DNA of 32,272 nt from Bradyrhizobium sp. AS23.2. GTDB taxonomy: Bacteria; Pseudomonadota; Alphaproteobacteria; Rhizobiales; Xanthobacteraceae. The first letter of the stretch is position 1; every line of letters begins with the position of its first letter. A program made the position numbers and the translations under genes. A model generated the notes under the pieces. That model was not told the DNA's origin and searched no databases. It saw only the letters and a list, made by a program, of their open reading frames with translations. The stretch spans positions 1 to 32,272 of the forward strand of contig NZ_LGHM01000084.1 of NCBI RefSeq assembly GCF_001908185.1, in the 5' to 3' direction. Positions 30,420-32,272 of the stretch are shown here, one piece after another.

Positions 30420-32222
30420 TCACTGCTCGGGCAGTCCCGCCTTGTGCAACGCGTCCTCCACGTACACGCGCTGCTCCACATAGGTGGGATCGTCCGATAG
30501 ATCGGTGGCCCGAAATTTCGCGAGTGTCGTGTAATTTGGATTCAGGCGACCCGCCGACGCAAGTGCCGCGCGAGCAGCGGAAAGGTCACCTCTAGTAGCC
30601 ATGATCGCGGCGTAATAAAGCTGGCCATACGCCAGTCTCGAATTGGTCGCCACCGACTTGCTCAGCCAGGCCAGCGCATCGTCATCGCGCCTGAGCAGGA
30701 TCATCGCGCGGCCCATTTCAAACTGCCACGTTCCAAGGCCGGGGTCGCGGGGACTGAGTTCGATGGCGCGTTCGAACAGCGGAATTGCATCCACGGATTT
30801 CCCGGTGAACACCAATGTTTCGCCAAGAAAAAGCGTCGGCGCCGGTAGATTGCCGTTAAGTTGCAGCGAGATCCTGTACTCTTCGGCGGCCTCCTGCTGC
30901 CGCCCGTGTGCCTGCAGAACTCGGGCACGTTGCGCATGGGCAACTGAACTGTTCGGATCGAGCGTGATTGCTTGCTGCGAGAGCACGTCGGCACGCCGCA
31001 AATCCTCGGCCGCGTTGGTCGATTGTCCATTGATGACCAGATTGGAGAGCGTCAGGGAAAGCCCTGTCAATGCCCGTAATGTGTGGGGATCAAGCTCGAG
31101 CGCATGCTCAAATAGACGCCGCGCTTCCTCTCGCGTCTCGGGCGTCGTCGGCTTGAACACCGCGGCCCATCCCTGCAAGGCAAGGTCCGACGCGGTCGGA
31201 TTGGTCTGGTGCTCCAGTTCGATGCTCCTGGCCGCGAGGACGACCAGTTCCAATCCCAGCATGCGTGCGATCCGGCCGGTTATATCATCCTGCAATTCCA
31301 GATAGTTGCTGCGCGGACGATCGAAGCGGTCGGACCAGACATAGCCCCCGGTTTCGGTATCGATGAGCTGCGCGTTGACCCGAACCTGATCGCCGGCGCG
31401 CTGCACGCTGCCTTCGAGTGCGTAGCGAACACCGAGTTCACGTCCGATCTGGCGGACTTCTATCGCCCGGCCCTTGTAGGTGAACGCCGTATTGCGCGCG
31501 ATAACGAAGCTGCCCTGAATCCGTGAGAGATCTGTGGTCAGGCTGTCGGTGACCGCATCGGCAAAGTAATCCTGCCGAGGATCTCCGCTCATGTTGGTGA
31601 AGGGAAGCACGACAATCGATAAGCGCGGTGCTGTCCTGAGCGGCGCGACTGTATTCGGGGCCTGGATTGCCCGCGATGTGACGCCCGTGCCACCTAACAG
31701 GTACCACGCCCCGCCGCCTCCAATGGTTACGAGAGCGAGAATTGCGGATGCGGCCACTGTGATTGATCGGATGCCGGGTTTCGCCCGCGACGGCAGCCGC
31801 GCGCCGACCGGATCGAGCATGAACACCTGGACCGGCTCCGCGATGTTTTTCAGGCGCTGTTGACCCCAATCGTGCACCGCGATGGCAACCTTGCCCTTGA
31901 CCTGATCGTAGGCCGCGCGGGACAGACAGATATTGCCCGGAGGGGCCAAGTTCTCCACGCGGGCAGCCAAGCCTGCGTTCGACGTGCTGCTCGACCAAAG
32001 TCCGTCCCCCTTGGATTGACTGCAAAACTGTAGCACAACGGCGAGCTGGCAGAAGCTGACGCTACGATGTCGCCCCCCCGGGCTTCTTGCGGTAGGGCGA
32101 AAGAGTCTCGCGGGGACAGTGATATGCCCGCTTCGGGTCTTGGCTGTGTGAAAACGCCGAGGCGCTTGATGACGATAGAAGAAGCTATTCGTCCACGACC
32201 TTCTTAACCCCCAAACTCGCAA
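30420..32222 (-). CDS. TolB-like/TPR protein, remnant of an adenylate cyclase fusion lacking its catalytic domain
   Basis: The open frame has 600 codons, but only the part downstream of about 32000 looks like a protein family. It starts with the last segment of a class III cyclase domain (GLAARVENLAPPGNICLSRAAYDQVKGK … QQRLKNIAEPVQVFML), then a membrane helix (SITVAASAILALVTIGGGGAWYLLGG). A TolB-like domain follows (IVVLPFTNMSGDPRQDYFADAVTDSL, FVIARNTAFTYKGRAI, GVRYALEGSVQRAGDQVRVNAQLIDTETG), then TPR repeats to the C-terminus. Intact relatives have about 150 further N-terminal residues with the catalytic aspartates, absent here. The first 70 or so codons are non-homologous and partly come from the MITE-like repeat. 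The true start is uncertain. It is probably a decaying gene, though the TolB/TPR part remains fully open. Confidence 0.65.
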   Translation of the reverse strand: MRVWGLRRSWTNSFFYRHQAPRRFHTAKTRSGHITVPARLFRPTARSPGGRHRSVSFCQLAVVLQFCSQSKGDGLWSSSTSNAGLAARVENLAPPGNICLSRAAYDQVKGKVAIAVHDWGQQRLKNIAEPVQVFMLDPVGARLPSRAKPGIRSITVAASAILALVTIGGGGAWYLLGGTGVTSRAIQAPNTVAPLRTAPRLSIVVLPFTNMSGDPRQDYFADAVTDSLTTDLSRIQGSFVIARNTAFTYKGRAIEVRQIGRELGVRYALEGSVQRAGDQVRVNAQLIDTETGGYVWSDRFDRPRSNYLELQDDITGRIARMLGLELVVLAARSIELEHQTNPTASDLALQGWAAVFKPTTPETREEARRLFEHALELDPHTLRALTGLSLTLSNLVINGQSTNAAEDLRRADVLSQQAITLDPNSSVAHAQRARVLQAHGRQQEAAEEYRISLQLNGNLPAPTLFLGETLVFTGKSVDAIPLFERAIELSPRDPGLGTWQFEMGRAMILLRRDDDALAWLSKSVATNSRLAYGQLYYAAIMATRGDLSAARAALASAGRLNPNYTTLAKFRATDLSDDPTYVEQRVYVEDALHKAGLPEQ

Positions 32223-32272
32223 GCGCGACCAACTTAAAGCACGAAATAAAGAATGTAATTCTCGCTGCGTTT
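32141..32272. mobile_element. MITE-like element (copy 2, cut by the window end)
   Basis: It starts TGGCTGTGTGAAAACGC at 32141-32157, identical to the left end of the element at 884-900, and is again preceded by GGGTC (32135-32139). Interior similarity continues (ATAGAAGAAG, TATTCGTCCA, GAATG-AATTCT) with many substitutions to the window edge. The right inverted repeat should lie about 25 bases beyond it. The start of the long TPR frame falls inside this repeat. Confidence 0.65.

Overview
The window looks like a chromosomal segment of a Bradyrhizobium-like alphaproteobacterium (Nitrobacteraceae). The grounds are GC-rich coding with strong antisense shadow ORFs, Omp25/31-type and TonB proteins typical of that family, two intergenic palindromic repeat families common in Bradyrhizobium, and FixK-type half-palindromes. 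No rRNA, tRNA, CRISPR array or transposase gene was seen.

Layout, left to right. At 1-796 lies the truncated end of an ABC-transporter binding-protein gene, followed by a small element with terminal inverted repeats (884-1041). At 1145-7175 an ancestral minus-strand operon (DUF1285 protein, Nudix CoA pyrophosphatase, DUF6111 protein, CCA-adding enzyme, TSUP permease) has been split. A block of about 2.3 kb carrying an outer-membrane protein and a divergent AraC regulator sits between cca and the permease, bounded by 181-bp direct repeats made of cca 3' end plus permease 5' end. At 7452-14275 a four-gene plus-strand operon (MoxR ATPase, DUF58, BatA/DUF4159, large membrane protein) forms a Bat-like chaperone or envelope module. 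At 14431-17456 a promoter overlapped by a Zur-like palindrome precedes a DUF2946 protein and a ZnuD-like TonB receptor, a probable zinc-uptake unit. Two repeat blocks bracket this unit.

From 17796 to 19137 are a small coiled-coil protein and a lytic transglycosylase. From 19474 to 24842 two tandem AspT-type antiporters diverge from an aspartate 4-decarboxylase, and the shared intergenic region holds two FNR/FixK-type boxes. This is a candidate low-oxygen aspartate-to-alanine energy cycle. It is followed by two small uncharacterised proteins, a P2-type cation ATPase with a clear terminator, a convergent PPK2-type polyphosphate kinase, a small secreted protein, and a TolB-like/TPR protein. The last has lost nearly all of its N-terminal class III cyclase domain next to a second copy of the terminal-inverted-repeat element, which runs off the right edge.

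The most notable items are the insertion with 181-bp repeats inside a translationally coupled operon, the Zur-like site at the DUF2946/ZnuD-like unit, and the paired FixK boxes between two tandem aspT genes and aspD. All functional assignments are from motif reading by eye, without database searches.
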